Source of the DNA: UTCFX2 sp963788145
GTDB lineage: Bacteria; Chloroflexota; Anaerolineae; Anaerolineales; UBA4823
Direction of reading: 5' to 3'
Assembly: GCA_963788145.1 (NCBI GenBank)
Contig: CAWBFQ010000003.1
Location: 186,001-250,000 of the forward strand
DNA: 64,000 nt
Below are positions 26,481-36,150 of the stretch, piece after piece; within the stretch, counting starts at the first letter, position 1, and every line of letters starts with the position of its first letter. The notes under the pieces are model-generated. The model saw only the letters and a program-made list of their open reading frames with translations, did not search any database and was not told the DNA's origin. Both the position numbers and the translations under genes were made by a program.

Positions 26481-27914
26481 CTATGGAATTCGTTCATCCT
26501 GAATGGATTGGGCTTTTTGCTCCAATAAGTCCAATTCCTTTTCCACATTTTCGTCAAAAGGCAATTCCTGCCGTTTGGATAAGATTGTCTCGATCATTGC
26601 GCGCGCCTCTTCAAGCAGGCTCAAGTTCTGTGGGTAGACGTCGATATCTCCAATATGGCGTATATACCATTCGCCCAACCGAACGGCATCCCGCGTGGAT
26701 GGATGTTTCAGGAAGTTCCCTCCCGGCGGCGTTTGGGCAATCACTTCTTCGAGCCACTCATGGGATTCTGTGCCGATGCCCATATGCAGCCGGCGACAAT
26801 GACGGAACACCTCGATATCCAGGATCAGTTGTTCATAACACAGCACGGTTGAGCCTTCAAACAGGCCCGGACCGACTAAAATATCCGGCCATGCCATCGT
26901 CGGCAGCGTCCAGTTGATCGCTCTCTCGTATCCTGCTTGAATCCCAGGAAGATATTCATGGCTGCCTCCAGTACAGGCTTCCACCGGCAGGTGATAATAG
27001 TGCGCCATCTGTGTGGCGCTGACCGAAAGCAGTGCGTGTTCCACCGCGCCGCCGGTATATTGCCCAGAACGTGGTTCGGCGGCAGCAAGAGCCGGGGCAT
27101 AGATCACTGGCGTACCGGCGGATGCAGCCTGGACAACACAGAGCATCGCCAAAACTTCGCAATTACCCTGCACGGTTGTGGCGATCAGACGCGCCGGGCT
27201 GGTTAATCCCATGATAGGCATGGGCATGATCGCAATCGGTAAACCATAATCGATAATTTCCAGATAGGCATCGGTGTACCCTTGTTCGATTACGAGAGGC
27301 GAGACCGGACAGAGTAAAAATGAGATGGGTTTTCGCTCACGAATGGCTTGCCGGTCGCCAAAGATCACTTGCAGCACGTCCAACAACCAGCGCGATTGTA
27401 TCGCAGTCTCGGTTGAATCCTGTACGTGCTTGCTAAACTGGGCAAAAACATTGCGCCAATAATGCACTTTGCGAGCAATCGTCTCCTGGCGATAGAGACT
27501 GCCCACCATTCGCCAGTACACGCCGATCTCGTCGATCGCATCAATCAATTGGGTGGCTTTCAGCCAGTCTGCATCGGTCCCTGGGCGGCGAGCGCCGCTC
27601 TCGGCATCCACCACTGATCGGGCTTCTCCGTCGGCCAACAAAGTGCATTCATCATTGTTCATCGGCCAATACCAACCGGAGCGTCTTCCGCCCAGGGTGA
27701 ATTTTTTCGGCGACCGCAGTAGAGCTTCTTCTACTAGTGAAGGAGGAAAGCGCACAATTGAGGTATGCTCGTTCACTTGCGCCCCTGCATCCCCCAATAT
27801 TTTCCGAGCTTTTGCCGAATCAACCCTGACACCGCTGTGGAGTAGAATCCGCAGACTGCGTTCGTGAACCTGGTCCATTTCGGCTTGATCTAACACTTCA
27901 ATATTTATACGCAT
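26481..27914 (-). CDS. MttB-family corrinoid methyltransferase, copy 2
   Basis: The 477-residue protein is a diverged paralogue of its neighbours. It shares MDQVHERSLRILLHSGVRVDSAKARKIL, LPIAIMPMPIMGLTSPARL and TPPGGNFLKHPSTRDAVRLGEWYIRH, in which the usual V-G-P-G-G-H is T-P-P-G-G-N. That change near the active-site end may mean a different substrate. It is pyrrolysine-free. Its start is 5 nt from the stop of copy 3 and has little Shine-Dalgarno sequence, so it is probably translated by coupling. Confidence 0.85.
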   Translation of the reverse strand: MRINIEVLDQAEMDQVHERSLRILLHSGVRVDSAKARKILGDAGAQVNEHTSIVRFPPSLVEEALLRSPKKFTLGGRRSGWYWPMNNDECTLLADGEARSVVDAESGARRPGTDADWLKATQLIDAIDEIGVYWRMVGSLYRQETIARKVHYWRNVFAQFSKHVQDSTETAIQSRWLLDVLQVIFGDRQAIRERKPISFLLCPVSPLVIEQGYTDAYLEIIDYGLPIAIMPMPIMGLTSPARLIATTVQGNCEVLAMLCVVQAASAGTPVIYAPALAAAEPRSGQYTGGAVEHALLSVSATQMAHYYHLPVEACTGGSHEYLPGIQAGYERAINWTLPTMAWPDILVGPGLFEGSTVLCYEQLILDIEVFRHCRRLHMGIGTESHEWLEEVIAQTPPGGNFLKHPSTRDAVRLGEWYIRHIGDIDVYPQNLSLLEEARAMIETILSKRQELPFDENVEKELDLLEQKAQSIQDERIP

Positions 27915-27919
27915 TTTAT

Positions 27920-29374
27920 TTATCGACCCAATTCTTGATCAGCTGCAGTCACGATTTTCCGGATTTCTTCCGCTTTCTTCTTCTCCAGTGCGGCTGGGAA
28001 ATGGTTTCTGAGTATCCATTCGGCTTGACGCCGGGCTGCGAAGAGGGGATCTTCTACCTGGCCCTGCGGCGTGGTCTGCCCGGTCAGGCGCGAAAATCTG
28101 CGCTGGCGCAGGTGGGCGCGTGTGTGCGCATGTTTGAGGTAATGACCGCGCGGGCCAACCTCCCGAATGACATCCAGCGCCAGAGACTCTGGGCTGAGAT
28201 CGACCCCCATCGCTTCGTGGCGGACGCGCTGGTAAATGTCAGCGTCCAGGATCATAGCTTCGGGATAGAACAGGGTGCAGGATTCGAGCAAGCCTAAGCC
28301 TGCGCCGGTCTCCGCTCCGGCTAAAGCCAACAGGAGCAGCGAAGAAGCGGCGTCGCCCGCTGATTGCCAGCCAGGTGCAGGCGCATCCGTGCCAAAGACA
28401 CCGGCTAGCGTCGGGACGCCCCATTGATGGGCCAGTTCGGTTCCAATTGCATACAGCAGTGTGCCTTCCCAGGCAGTGGCCTGAAAGCCGCCGCTGCGCG
28501 GCTGCATGATCCCCGGCATGAGCGAGTAAAATAATGGCGCGCCGGGGTAGGCCAGTTGGATCAACGTCAGGGCGGATACGATCTCAGCGTCGCCGGCCAC
28601 CAGCGCTCCGGCAGGCGACGCCGGGGCGGTCGATCCGGCGTTTACCATCGACATAAACCCCACCGGCAGCCCGGCTTCCGCAAAGGCCAGGGCGGATTCC
28701 ATCCCCTCCCGATCCTGCGCCAGGGGCGCGATGCAGCAGACCAGCAAAGAGAGTGGAGGGCGCGATCGCAACGCTTCGGGGGTATCGGCGATCACTTGAG
28801 CCATCTCGATGGCGTATTTTGCGGTGATTGCTCCCATCACCGTTTCGGATTGAATATGTTTGACGGTGTTATTAAAGGACGCTTCCAATTCATGCAATGG
28901 CGCGCTGGCTGGGTGGTCTTGTGCGCTGACGATGGGCCAGTAAAATCCGATTTCGGGGAGCGCATCGGCGAGGCGCGCCCCTAGTCCAACATCTGCTTTG
29001 CACGATTTCCGCCGCTGGCGGCTGACCGGGTCGATCGTCTCAATGCCGCATCCATCGGTGGCGCAATATAGGGCTTTGCCATCCAGGACCAGGTCAAAAT
29101 CACTCTGGCGGGAGCCCATGGTATAAAAGCGCGGTGCATTCTGCATCGCTTTTAAGACGATTGCAGCCGGGATGCGCACTATTTGTGAATCAAAATCGAC
29201 CAAGCAGCCGTTCTCCGCATAGATCCTTTGGGCTTTTTTGGATGGACAATGAACCCCGATTTGCTCCAGGATCTGCAGGCTCGAATCGCGCAGCAACTGT
29301 TTTTGAGCTTCGCTTAGAATTTCAACATGATAGGCCGGGATGATGGGCTGCAGTGGGGGAGTTGGAGTCTCCAT
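27920..29374 (-). CDS. MttB-family corrinoid methyltransferase, copy 3
   Basis: The 484-residue paralogue carries AQKQLLRDSSLQILEQIGVHCPSKKAQRIY, LPVGFMSMVNAGSTAPASPAGALV and VGPRGHYLKHAHTRAHLRQRRFSRLTG. Copies 3 and 4 share several segments lacking in 1 and 2: YCATDGCGIETID-like, HIQSETVMG-like and PGAPLFYSLM-like. They form a closer pair. It has a uniform reading frame without amber codons. Its base composition is more GC-rich than that of the neighbouring genes, which may reflect separate acquisition or codon drift. Confidence 0.85.
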   Translation of the reverse strand: METPTPPLQPIIPAYHVEILSEAQKQLLRDSSLQILEQIGVHCPSKKAQRIYAENGCLVDFDSQIVRIPAAIVLKAMQNAPRFYTMGSRQSDFDLVLDGKALYCATDGCGIETIDPVSRQRRKSCKADVGLGARLADALPEIGFYWPIVSAQDHPASAPLHELEASFNNTVKHIQSETVMGAITAKYAIEMAQVIADTPEALRSRPPLSLLVCCIAPLAQDREGMESALAFAEAGLPVGFMSMVNAGSTAPASPAGALVAGDAEIVSALTLIQLAYPGAPLFYSLMPGIMQPRSGGFQATAWEGTLLYAIGTELAHQWGVPTLAGVFGTDAPAPGWQSAGDAASSLLLLALAGAETGAGLGLLESCTLFYPEAMILDADIYQRVRHEAMGVDLSPESLALDVIREVGPRGHYLKHAHTRAHLRQRRFSRLTGQTTPQGQVEDPLFAARRQAEWILRNHFPAALEKKKAEEIRKIVTAADQELGR

Positions 29375-29395
29375 TTTGGCTGCCTCTTCATTTGA

Positions 29396-30860
29396 CTATG
29401 AGCGAGTTGGTTTCAATTCCTGGTCCGCTTTAGCGAGTAATGCAGCCAGCTCTTTGGATTGAGGTCGGTCAAGTGGTTCGGGGTGATGGTTTTCCAGAAT
29501 CCATTTCAATTTTTCACGGGCGTATTCGTGAGGATCTTGATACTCATTCGCATCGTTCAATTGGTGCGTGACCGCCCGTTTTAGAGCATTGGGCATATGC
29601 TGGCGAGTGTGTTTCTGAGCGAGGAAATGTCCGCCAGGACCCACAGCAGAAATGACATCCAGGGCGAGGGTTTCAGGGTTGATGTCTATCCGGCGGAGAT
29701 GCGCTCGCGCTCGCTGGTAAATATCATCATCCAGAATGATTTGTTCAGGGTTGAGCAGGGTATAGGTTCGGGACAAGCCGATACCGGTGACGATCTCTGC
29801 CCCAGCCAATGCAACCATATATGGATCCAACGCGACCTCCGCCGCAGATTGCCAGGTCCCAGATTTCTTAGAATCGGTTCCGTAAGCGCCTCCCAGGGCG
29901 GGCAATCCCCAATGATGAGACATTTGAATAGGAACATAGCGACCGGAGCTGTCCAATGGATAACTGACATAACCACCCGTGCGCGGGTCCGCCCAAGCAT
30001 GCATCATGGAGTGAAAGACCGGCGCACCTGGGAAGGCAAGCTGCATCAGAACGCAGGCGCTGATGATCTCTGCATCGCCGACGGTTAAAGCCCCGGCTAA
30101 TGTGGCTGGCGACGTGGTGCCCAGAGTCGGCATCGCCAGAAAACCGACTGGGATGCCCGCTTCAGCGAGGACTAAAGCGCCCTCGATTCCCTCGTGATCT
30201 TGTGTCAATGGGGCAATCGTGCATACTACCAGAGAGAACGGAGGCCGCTTGCGTATTTCCTCCCAGCTGCCGGAAATCACCAGGGCCATCTCAGCAGCAT
30301 AACGGGCTGGAATTTCCCCCATGATCGTTTCGCTTTGCACGTGTTTGACCGTGTTTTCCCAGGAAACCCCAAGCTCATGCAGCGGAGCAGCAACCCCAAA
30401 ATCTTGCGCGCTCACCATCGGCCAGTAGAAAGCCGATGGATGGCAGGTAATCGGCAACACGCGCCATCATAGCGACATCTGCTTTCCGCGATGGGCGCTG
30501 CTCTCCGGTGGTGATATCGATAGTTTCCACCCCACATCCATCGGTGGTGAAGTAGGAGGTTCCCTGCTGCAAATGTAGATCCAGATCTGGGTCACGCGCC
30601 CCGAGGGTGAAGTAGCGTGGCGCATTGGTCAAAGCGCTCAAGACAACATCGGGGGGAATTTTGACGATCTGCTGCTTCCAATCCACCGGGACATTATGAT
30701 CTGCGAAAATCGCCAGGGCTTTATGGCTCGGAAAACGAACGCCCACCTGCGAGATCACATCTAATGTGGATTGCTTCATCAATTCCAGTTGGACTGGTTC
30801 AAGCAACTCTAACTGGTAATCCGTCTTCAAAGGCTGCAAGGGTAGTCTGTTCATCGACAT
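29396..30860 (-). CDS. MttB-family corrinoid methyltransferase, copy 4 (one frameshift)
   Basis: The gene starts with AGGAG 7 nt before the ATG at 30860. The N-terminal frame runs to about 30432 (VADYLPSIGF), and the C-terminal frame continues YWPMVSAQDFGVAAPLHELGVSWENTVKHVQSETIMG to a stop at 29396. Removing one base from the AAA run (plus strand 30429-30431) restores a protein of about 487 residues that aligns with copy 3 across the join. Family marks include GVRFPSHKALAIF, GFLAMPTLGTTSPATLAG and VGPGGHFLAQKHTR. It is the first methyltransferase gene after the permeases. Confidence 0.82.
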
Positions 30861-30924
30861 ACAATACTCCTAATTTCTTGTTCGGTCATAGCGAATACAG
30901 CGCTCTCTGGCGCTCCGAGAAATT

Positions 30925-31872
30925 TCAGACCTCTCCAACTTTTTGCAATACTTTATGTGGATCGAAAGCATCTCTCAACCCGTCTCCGATATAGTTCACA
31001 GAAATGATCGCGAGAAAAATCATCAAGCCAGGAAAGATTGCCAACCATGGGTGTTTGATAAAATGCTCCGAGGCATTGCTAAGCAGGTTGCCCCAACTTG
31101 CTGTCGGTGGCTGGATACCAAACCCCAGATAACTCAGCCCGGATTCTTCAATAATCGCATAACTTAATTCCAGCGTCGCCTCGACCACCAATAGTCCAAT
31201 CATATTGGGCAGGATATGGCGTAGAATAACCTGAAAATGCGACGCGCCCAGGCTGGTGGAAGCAAGGACATAATCCATTTCACGCAAAGTCAAAATGGCA
31301 GCTCGCGTCAGGCGGGCGAACGTCATCCACGAAAGCAGACCGATCACCAATGCGATTGCGACCACATTGTTCCGTTGGAAAACCGGCAGTTGAATTTCGC
31401 GCATGATGGTGCTCAACAAAATTAAGATGAGGAAGGCTGGCAAAGATAATGCGCCGTCAGTGATGCGCATCAGGATGGCGTCCACCCAGCCGCCAAAATA
31501 ACCCGCCAGTGAGCCGATCGTCACCCCGATGCTGAAAGTGATTGCCACAACCATCACTCCGACCAGCAAAGACACTCTGCCGCCATATAAAACTCTGGTT
31601 AAATAATCTCGCCCCAGTGCATCGGTGCCCATCGGATGGGCCAAAGATGGCGGCTGCAAGCTGACCTCCATATTTGGCTGGTTGGGATCATAGGGAGAGA
31701 ATCCAACCAGCAGAATTCCCGAAACAACTAGCGCCAGAACGATCAAACCCGCTACTGCCCCTGGATGCTTCAGAAACCGCTCCCAGATCATCCCCCGGTA
31801 GCTGATATCGCCCGCCTTTGAAGAAGGGGGGGTTCTCGCAGGTGTGTCGTTATTGTTCATATTTTTCTGCAT
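30925..31872 (-). CDS. ABC transporter permease, DppC/OppC type
   Basis: The 315-residue protein has about six membrane helices and the N-terminal OppC_N segment (WERFLKHPGAVAGLIVLALVVSGI). The EAA-loop region contains HILPNMIGLLVVEATLELSYAIIEESGLSYLGFG, which contacts the ATPase. It forms the membrane channel with the DppB-type protein encoded just upstream. Members carry di- or oligopeptides, nickel, opines or betaine-like compounds. It ends 64 nt before the first methyltransferase gene. Confidence 0.9.
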   Translation of the reverse strand: MQKNMNNNDTPARTPPSSKAGDISYRGMIWERFLKHPGAVAGLIVLALVVSGILLVGFSPYDPNQPNMEVSLQPPSLAHPMGTDALGRDYLTRVLYGGRVSLLVGVMVVAITFSIGVTIGSLAGYFGGWVDAILMRITDGALSLPAFLILILLSTIMREIQLPVFQRNNVVAIALVIGLLSWMTFARLTRAAILTLREMDYVLASTSLGASHFQVILRHILPNMIGLLVVEATLELSYAIIEESGLSYLGFGIQPPTASWGNLLSNASEHFIKHPWLAIFPGLMIFLAIISVNYIGDGLRDAFDPHKVLQKVGEV

Positions 31873-31895
31873 AATTTTATGATGCCATCGTCCGT

Positions 31896-32936
31896 TTATT
31901 CGTAGTGGATGCGTGGATCCAGAAAGCTATACAGAATGTCGGCGACCAGGTTGGAAAGCACCATCAGTGCTCCGCTGATGATCAGGATAGCCATTAACAT
32001 AGGATAATCTCGTTGTTGAGCAGATTGGTAAAACAAGCGCCCCATCCCAGGCCAGGAAAAGATCGTTTCAACGAATACGGCTCCAGTGACTACATATGGT
32101 AAATCTAGAGCCATCATGGTTACCAGCGGGATCAAGGCATTGCGCAAGCCATGCTTAAAAATCACCTGCCAGTTTGGAACACCTTTCGCTCTGGCAGCGC
32201 GGATATAATCCTGATGGATCACATCGAGCATATTGGAACGCAAGAACCGGGAATACCAGGCAATCCAGCCCAACGCTCCGGTGGTAACCGGTAAAATCAG
32301 ATGAGATAAACGATCGGTGATTGAAAATGCGTCTCCAATGGAATACATTCCCCCAGAAGGGAGCAGGGGACCCCCGGTGATTGGGTTTTTCAGCCAGACA
32401 TAAAAGATCAAAATCAGGATCAATCCTAACCAAAACTCGGGGATGGCCTGGCCGGCGAAGAAAAAGGTGGTCATGATGATATCAAATTTCGAATACTGCT
32501 TGACAGCTGAAAAAACGCCAACCGGAACGGCAACCAGTAAGGATGCAATCAACATCACGCCCATTAGATAGATGGTATTCGGCAAGCGCAGCATGATTTC
32601 ATCCAACACCGGTTGGCGAGTACGAAAAGAGAAACCAAAATCTCCACGCAGAATCCCTTTGCGAACGCCTTTCTCGTCTGGAATTCCGTCCTCATCCAGA
32701 TCGACCCGCATCCAGTCATTGCCCACTAACCAGATCAGATACTGCGTATGAAGCGCTTTGTCCAGTCCAAACTGACGTTTAAGGATTTCCACTTTCTCGG
32801 CGCGGATATGGCGCGATTGACCGTGCCCGGCTAGAGGACCTCCAGGGGCGAGATTAACCAATGCAAACATGATCATACTCAAGAGAAAAAGCAGGAAGAC
32901 GGCCTGGATCAATCTTCTGGCGATGTATTGGCCCAC
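31896..32936 (-). CDS. ABC transporter permease, DppB/OppB type
   Basis: The 346-residue membrane protein begins YIARRLIQAVFLLFLLSMIMFALVNLAPGGPLAG, the standard DppB start. It has the EAA-loop region HGLRNALIPLVTMMALDLPYVVTGAVFVETIFSWPGMGRL. GTG is the start codon, with GGAG 7 nt upstream. An insert of about 40 residues after the first helix (LDEDGIPDEKGVRKGILRGDFG) is longer than in typical DppB. It pairs with the DppC-type permease encoded 23 nt downstream. Confidence 0.9.
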   Translation of the reverse strand: MGQYIARRLIQAVFLLFLLSMIMFALVNLAPGGPLAGHGQSRHIRAEKVEILKRQFGLDKALHTQYLIWLVGNDWMRVDLDEDGIPDEKGVRKGILRGDFGFSFRTRQPVLDEIMLRLPNTIYLMGVMLIASLLVAVPVGVFSAVKQYSKFDIIMTTFFFAGQAIPEFWLGLILILIFYVWLKNPITGGPLLPSGGMYSIGDAFSITDRLSHLILPVTTGALGWIAWYSRFLRSNMLDVIHQDYIRAARAKGVPNWQVIFKHGLRNALIPLVTMMALDLPYVVTGAVFVETIFSWPGMGRLFYQSAQQRDYPMLMAILIISGALMVLSNLVADILYSFLDPRIHYE

Positions 32937-32994
32937 GCAATGCTCCAGTAGGGGTTTGCCGCTGGCGAAATCACTGCCGCCAGCGGCTTAAGTA

Positions 32995-34833
32995 TCAGGG
33001 AGTTACTATCCAGTCAGCCGCATTCCATGAAACCAAGTCGTTAATGTTCGATTGGATCCCTTGCAGGCGAGTCGAATGGGCGTCTGCATTGATCGCCGAG
33101 AACAACAAGATCACCGGAGCTTCCGCATCCAGGATTTCTGCCATACGGCAGAATATCTCCTGACGGCGGGTTTCATCCAGTGAATATGCTTCATCGAGCA
33201 AGGCGTCGAACTCCTCGTTGCTCCAGCGCACGATGTTCCAGCCCATCCCGGGTTCTGCGGCGGCAGTGGAATAGAGTTCCCAAAGGAAATCGGTTGGATC
33301 TGTGCCTGAATAGCCATCGTCCCATAGATCCAGGTCGAAATCGCCGAGTTGTTCGATCCCCCCGCTATCGGATTCAGCCCACATTACGCTGCCTTCAAAA
33401 ATCGTGAGTTGGGCATCAATGCCAATCTGTTTCAGGTTATCCGCTATGTATTGGTGGGTTAGTTCGAGCGGTTCGCCATATTCAGCATATGTATAGAAGG
33501 AAATCTGGGCAAGCTCGCCTTCTGCAGCCGCAGAGCATCCATGACATTCCCGAATGCCATCTCCGTCCGTGTCTTTCCAGCCGGCTTCTTCAAGCATTTG
33601 GGCTGCTGCCTCCGGGTCATAGGTCGGTCTTGCGACTTCGCAAATATAGGGATTGCGATAGAACTCGGTCCAGACCGGTTTACCAAAGCCCAGGAAAATC
33701 TTTTCGACGATAGTATCCACGTCAATCGCGTTTCGGATCGCCTGTCGTACCCGCACATCGGAGAAAAGCGGATGTGGGCTGGCTTGTGGATCGGTTGTGC
33801 CTTTGGCGGCTTGATTGGGGAACAGACGCATTACCCAGCGATTATATGGACTGATACTGATCGAGATGTTCGCCTGGTCTTTTAAATCATTCACGACCGG
33901 TTCGGTAGCCCACATAATCAAGTCGCCATCCCCCTGGATCATCATCTGTTTGCGTACCGATTCTTCGGGAATGATGCGCACAATGATCTGATCAATAGCA
34001 GGTTTCCCAGGCTCGAAATAGTTAGGATTGCGCTCAAAAGTCATGTGATCGCCAACGATCCATTCTTTCAACTGGAAAGGTCCACTGCTCAACGGTTGGC
34101 GGGCGCAATCCCAGGCCACAAAACCTTGATCGGCATCGCAATAATGGGCTGGCCAAACGACCAGTTGCTCTCCTCCGAGCTGGATCAAGTAACCGGGATA
34201 GACGGTGTTGTAGTGGAACACGAATGAGTGATCATCAATTTTCTCAACGCCATCGACATAATCGCTTCCACGCACCCAGATGCCTGTTTCTGGGTTCATG
34301 ATAGCTTCCCAGGTGAAGACTACATCGTCTGCGCTTACCGGCGTGCCATCCGACCATTGGATATCCTGCCTCAACTTCCAGGTCACATCCATCGTTCCAG
34401 CATCCTCGTCCAGCACCACCCCGCCATTTTCCAGGGTGGGCAGCTCAGCAGCCAATTCCGGCAAGATATACCCCTCCGGGTCAACGCTGGTAAGACCAAG
34501 CATGACCAGATTCATCACCAATCCGTCATAGCCGGTATCGCCGACTACGGCATTGAAGGAGGGCGGATCTTCCGGGATTAAGATTGTGATGCTGGATGGT
34601 TGATCTGAGACTGTAGGTTCACTGGGTTCGACGCTCACAAGCTCAGTTTGCGCGGGTGCTGCTTCGGTACCGGCTGCTTCTGTGGGTGCTACTTCACTAG
34701 AAGCAGGCTGTTCTACCGCGTTCGTCGCGAGCGGGTTTGTTGGAACAGGTGCGGCGCAGCCAGAAAAAACCAGGATTAAACTGGCTGAAATGATTACCCG
34801 ATAGAAATTCTCAAATCGAACTCTCTGGCGCAT
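32995..34833 (-). CDS. ABC transporter substrate-binding lipoprotein, family 5 (DppA/OppA type)
   Basis: The 612-residue protein has a lipoprotein signal (IISASLILVFSGC), a Thr/Ala/Glu/Pro linker and a full SBP_bac_5 fold. Visible marks are PPSFNAVVGDTGYDGLVMNLVMLGLTSVDPEGYILPELAA, WKLRQDIQWSDGTPVSADDVVFTWEAI and DVRVRQAIRNAIDVDTIVEKIFLGFGKPV. It captures the imported compound outside the cell. GGAGG precedes the ATG. It is the first gene of the importer-methyltransferase operon. No ATP-binding subunits are encoded in the window, so they must be supplied from elsewhere. Confidence 0.9.
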   Translation of the reverse strand: MRQRVRFENFYRVIISASLILVFSGCAAPVPTNPLATNAVEQPASSEVAPTEAAGTEAAPAQTELVSVEPSEPTVSDQPSSITILIPEDPPSFNAVVGDTGYDGLVMNLVMLGLTSVDPEGYILPELAAELPTLENGGVVLDEDAGTMDVTWKLRQDIQWSDGTPVSADDVVFTWEAIMNPETGIWVRGSDYVDGVEKIDDHSFVFHYNTVYPGYLIQLGGEQLVVWPAHYCDADQGFVAWDCARQPLSSGPFQLKEWIVGDHMTFERNPNYFEPGKPAIDQIIVRIIPEESVRKQMMIQGDGDLIMWATEPVVNDLKDQANISISISPYNRWVMRLFPNQAAKGTTDPQASPHPLFSDVRVRQAIRNAIDVDTIVEKIFLGFGKPVWTEFYRNPYICEVARPTYDPEAAAQMLEEAGWKDTDGDGIRECHGCSAAAEGELAQISFYTYAEYGEPLELTHQYIADNLKQIGIDAQLTIFEGSVMWAESDSGGIEQLGDFDLDLWDDGYSGTDPTDFLWELYSTAAAEPGMGWNIVRWSNEEFDALLDEAYSLDETRRQEIFCRMAEILDAEAPVILLFSAINADAHSTRLQGIQSNINDLVSWNAADWIVTP

Positions 34834-35158
34834 TTGTTTCCTCCATTAGTTAGTTTGTAAATTCCTCCCCCGGCTACGCTTTTTATCCGCTCTTAGATTT
34901 GATCGCTGTCAGGATTAATAAACACACGTTCCTGATTCATTCGAAATACAGGAACGTTTGAATATCGATCATATTCTGGAAGCCCGTCTCCTTGGTTGGG
35001 TGAGCGAAACGATCATATCTGAGAATATATTACATGAATTCGGTGCGAGTGTCAATGAATTACGGTTGAAAAAAAGTCTCTTCAATACAACGCAGTATTG
35101 AAGATGTCCGAATTGAAAAGAGAATTTACTTTATAATTTGGATTGGAGGGCAGCCCAG
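34834..35158. promoter_or_regulatory. Divergent control region of the importer/mttB operon with two inverted repeats
   Basis: This 325-nt gap separates the leftward operon from a rightward lipoprotein gene. It holds ACGTTCCTG...CAGGAACGT (34926-34957, 14-nt spacer), a perfect 9-bp inverted repeat that could be an operator. It also holds the hairpin at 35079-35104. No cobalamin riboswitch pattern was recognised. TATAAT at 35132-35137 could serve the rightward gene, though its spacing to TTGAAA (35113) is poor. Confidence 0.45.
35079..35104 (-). terminator. Perfect hairpin followed by T-run on the minus strand
   Basis: TCTTCAATAC (35079-35088) and GTATTGAAGA (35095-35104) are perfect complements with a 6-nt loop. 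On the minus strand the stem is followed by GACTTTTTTT. It may block leftward read-through into the importer operon, or act as an operator. Confidence 0.55.
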
Positions 35159-35971
35159 ATGAAAAATCAAATTCCTTTTCAGAAAAATGATCATTATTTG
35201 ATCAACCTGACCATTGTAGTGTGGTTGTTGGTCTTTCCATCTCTTGCCTGTCGAGTTGCCGAGAATGGTTTTGGGATATTCCCTGAAACAAAAGAGATCG
35301 GAGGTGATCCTTTGGGTGCGTTAGACGAAGATATTTTGTCTCGATTGACTCTCTCGATATCGCCAGGTGGGCAGGCCAAACCCGGAGAAACCATCGAAAT
35401 CCGGGTTGGAACGAACGAATGCTGCTACGTATTTCAACCGGTTGAAGCGGATGTGCGCTGGTTGGTTGAGCCTGCGAATGGCGCTGCGATCGATCCAGAA
35501 ACAGGTGTCTTGACTATTGCCCAGGATGTAAAGAGCGGGGTGCGTTTCACGGTTACGGCGGATGTGGAAAATGGACGCAAACAGATCAATGCTCCGCTGA
35601 CGATTTATCGTTTGGAAGATAACCCTTTGATCGGAACCTGGCACGAACTCGAGGCGATCCCTTGCGCAAGTGCATCGATGCCTGAGACAGAGGATCCTAT
35701 CCGCGAGCTGGTTTTCAAAGCCGACGGCTCTTTTCTGGCCACGTTTACTCCTTTCGAGGTTTATCACGATTACTGGGGGATTTATCAGATCGATCTGGTC
35801 AACCACACTTTATCCATGACCGTGACGGATGGAAATGTCATCCCGGCTAGTTTGGATCTGGACGGCTTTTTCGAGATCGACGAAGAAGGTGTGCTGGTTT
35901 TGAAGGAAATGTGGCTCGGCAGGCGTGAGGCGACAGACGCGCAGGGCTGCGGTCACCGTTTCCGACGTTGA
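35159..35971 (+). CDS. Hypothetical lipoprotein with Ig-like domain
   Basis: ATG 35159 is chosen for GGAGG 9 nt upstream and a good export signal (YLINLTIVVWLLVFPSLAC, Cys as lipidation site). After a short linker comes a beta-sandwich (LTLSISPGGQAKPGETIEIRVGTNECCYVFQP...GVLTIAQDVKSG), similar to BIg/Ig-like folds. A second domain (PLIGTWHELEAIPCAS...LVFKADGSFLATFTPFEVYHDYWGIYQID) looks like a lipocalin-type barrel of unknown ligand. The function cannot be told from sequence. Confidence 0.65.
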   Translation: MKNQIPFQKNDHYLINLTIVVWLLVFPSLACRVAENGFGIFPETKEIGGDPLGALDEDILSRLTLSISPGGQAKPGETIEIRVGTNECCYVFQPVEADVRWLVEPANGAAIDPETGVLTIAQDVKSGVRFTVTADVENGRKQINAPLTIYRLEDNPLIGTWHELEAIPCASASMPETEDPIRELVFKADGSFLATFTPFEVYHDYWGIYQIDLVNHTLSMTVTDGNVIPASLDLDGFFEIDEEGVLVLKEMWLGRREATDAQGCGHRFRR

Positions 35972-36004
35972 GGCGTTCACCCTGTTGAGGCTGTCCAAAA
36001 AGAG

Positions 36005-36056
36005 GGGCGAAGCGTGTCATAGAGCCACAAATTATTCAAGGATCACTGCTTCGCCC
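36005..36056. other. Inverted repeat between convergent genes
   Basis: GGGCGAAGC (36005-36013) and GCTTCGCCC (36048-36056) are perfect complements 34 nt apart in the gap between the lipoprotein and GyrI-like genes. It may be a weak terminator or a remnant repeat. No T-run follows directly. Confidence 0.35.
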
Positions 36057-36150
36057 TTACATTTGGCGGATCACCATCAGGATATCGTTCTTATCGAGCA
36101 ACCCCTGTGACGGTGAGAGGGAATCGCTTTCCATTCCAAGACCCCTCGCG

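Noticed and set aside
25036..30860. Pyrrolysine-type MttB enzymes
   Set aside because: All four frames are free of in-frame TAG codons and have full length after one homopolymer correction in copy 4, so amber read-through is not needed.
34834..35158. Cobalamin riboswitch before the importer/mttB operon
   Set aside because: Expected because the enzymes need corrinoid, but no B12-box-like or conserved core sequence was recognised. Only the two inverted repeats are seen.
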